A stretch of 5,294 nt of DNA from an uncultured Pirellulales bacterium. Its GTDB lineage: Bacteria; Planctomycetota; Planctomycetia; Pirellulales; Lacipirellulaceae. The stretch covers positions 1 to 5,294 of the forward strand of contig CAMYJY010000219.1 of the NCBI GenBank assembly GCA_947258835.1, written 5' to 3'. A program made the position numbers and the translations under genes. Positions 5,279-5,294 of this stretch are shown piece by piece; position 1 is the first letter of the stretch, and each line of letters starts with the position of its first letter. Under the pieces are notes generated by a model, which worked only from the letters and a program-made list of their open reading frames with translations, was not told the origin of the DNA and made no database searches.

Positions 5279-5294
5279 GATCTTTCGAGTAGGC

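Larger units (their letters stand above)
5001..5294. other. Non-coding 3' end of the window
   Basis: No frame here carries a recognisable protein, and the sequence is less GC-rich than the genes. It holds a small hairpin soon after the membrane protein gene and a long inverted repeat near the window edge. A 20-codon minus-strand frame (5134-5196) has no supporting signals. Confidence 0.55.

Overview
The window is GC-rich and reads like a chromosomal segment of a bacterium of the phylum Planctomycetota, probably near the Pirellulales. The pointers are the style of the ECF sigma factor and, above all, its partner: a membrane protein with a planctomycete-type pseudopilin-like (DUF1559-like) body. 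The phylum assignment is an inference from gene content. There is no rRNA, tRNA, CRISPR array or recognisable transposase.

Layout, all genes on the plus strand. Positions 1-244 hold the 3' end of an unrecognised gene, closed by a strong inverted repeat (261-295). An intact aroB (3-dehydroquinate synthase) follows at 425-1513, with a GTG start and a good Shine-Dalgarno site. A short G-free spacer then leads to dprA (1662-2717), which handles incoming single-stranded DNA. The dprA N-terminus looks damaged or misframed: the only in-frame start cuts into the first helix-hairpin-helix motif. Next is about 500 bases without a convincing gene (2718-3221), with two small hairpins, a candidate promoter, and leader hairpins that overlap the ribosome binding site of the next gene.

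Positions 3222-5000 form a two-gene regulatory unit. The first gene encodes an ECF-type RNA polymerase sigma factor. The second encodes a protein that joins an anti-sigma-like cytoplasmic N-terminus, one membrane segment, and an extracytoplasmic part resembling a type II pseudopilin with the planctomycete NHGG...D signature. It has lost the prepilin processing glutamate and is rich in cysteine. My reading is that the second protein holds the sigma factor at the membrane and that its outer part senses a signal. Two hairpins and a 14-bp tandem duplication lie between the two genes and could set the ratio of the proteins.

The last 294 bases (5001-5294) appear non-coding. They contain a 19-bp inverted repeat with one mismatch (5173-5191 and 5260-5278), which may be a small mobile or structured element.
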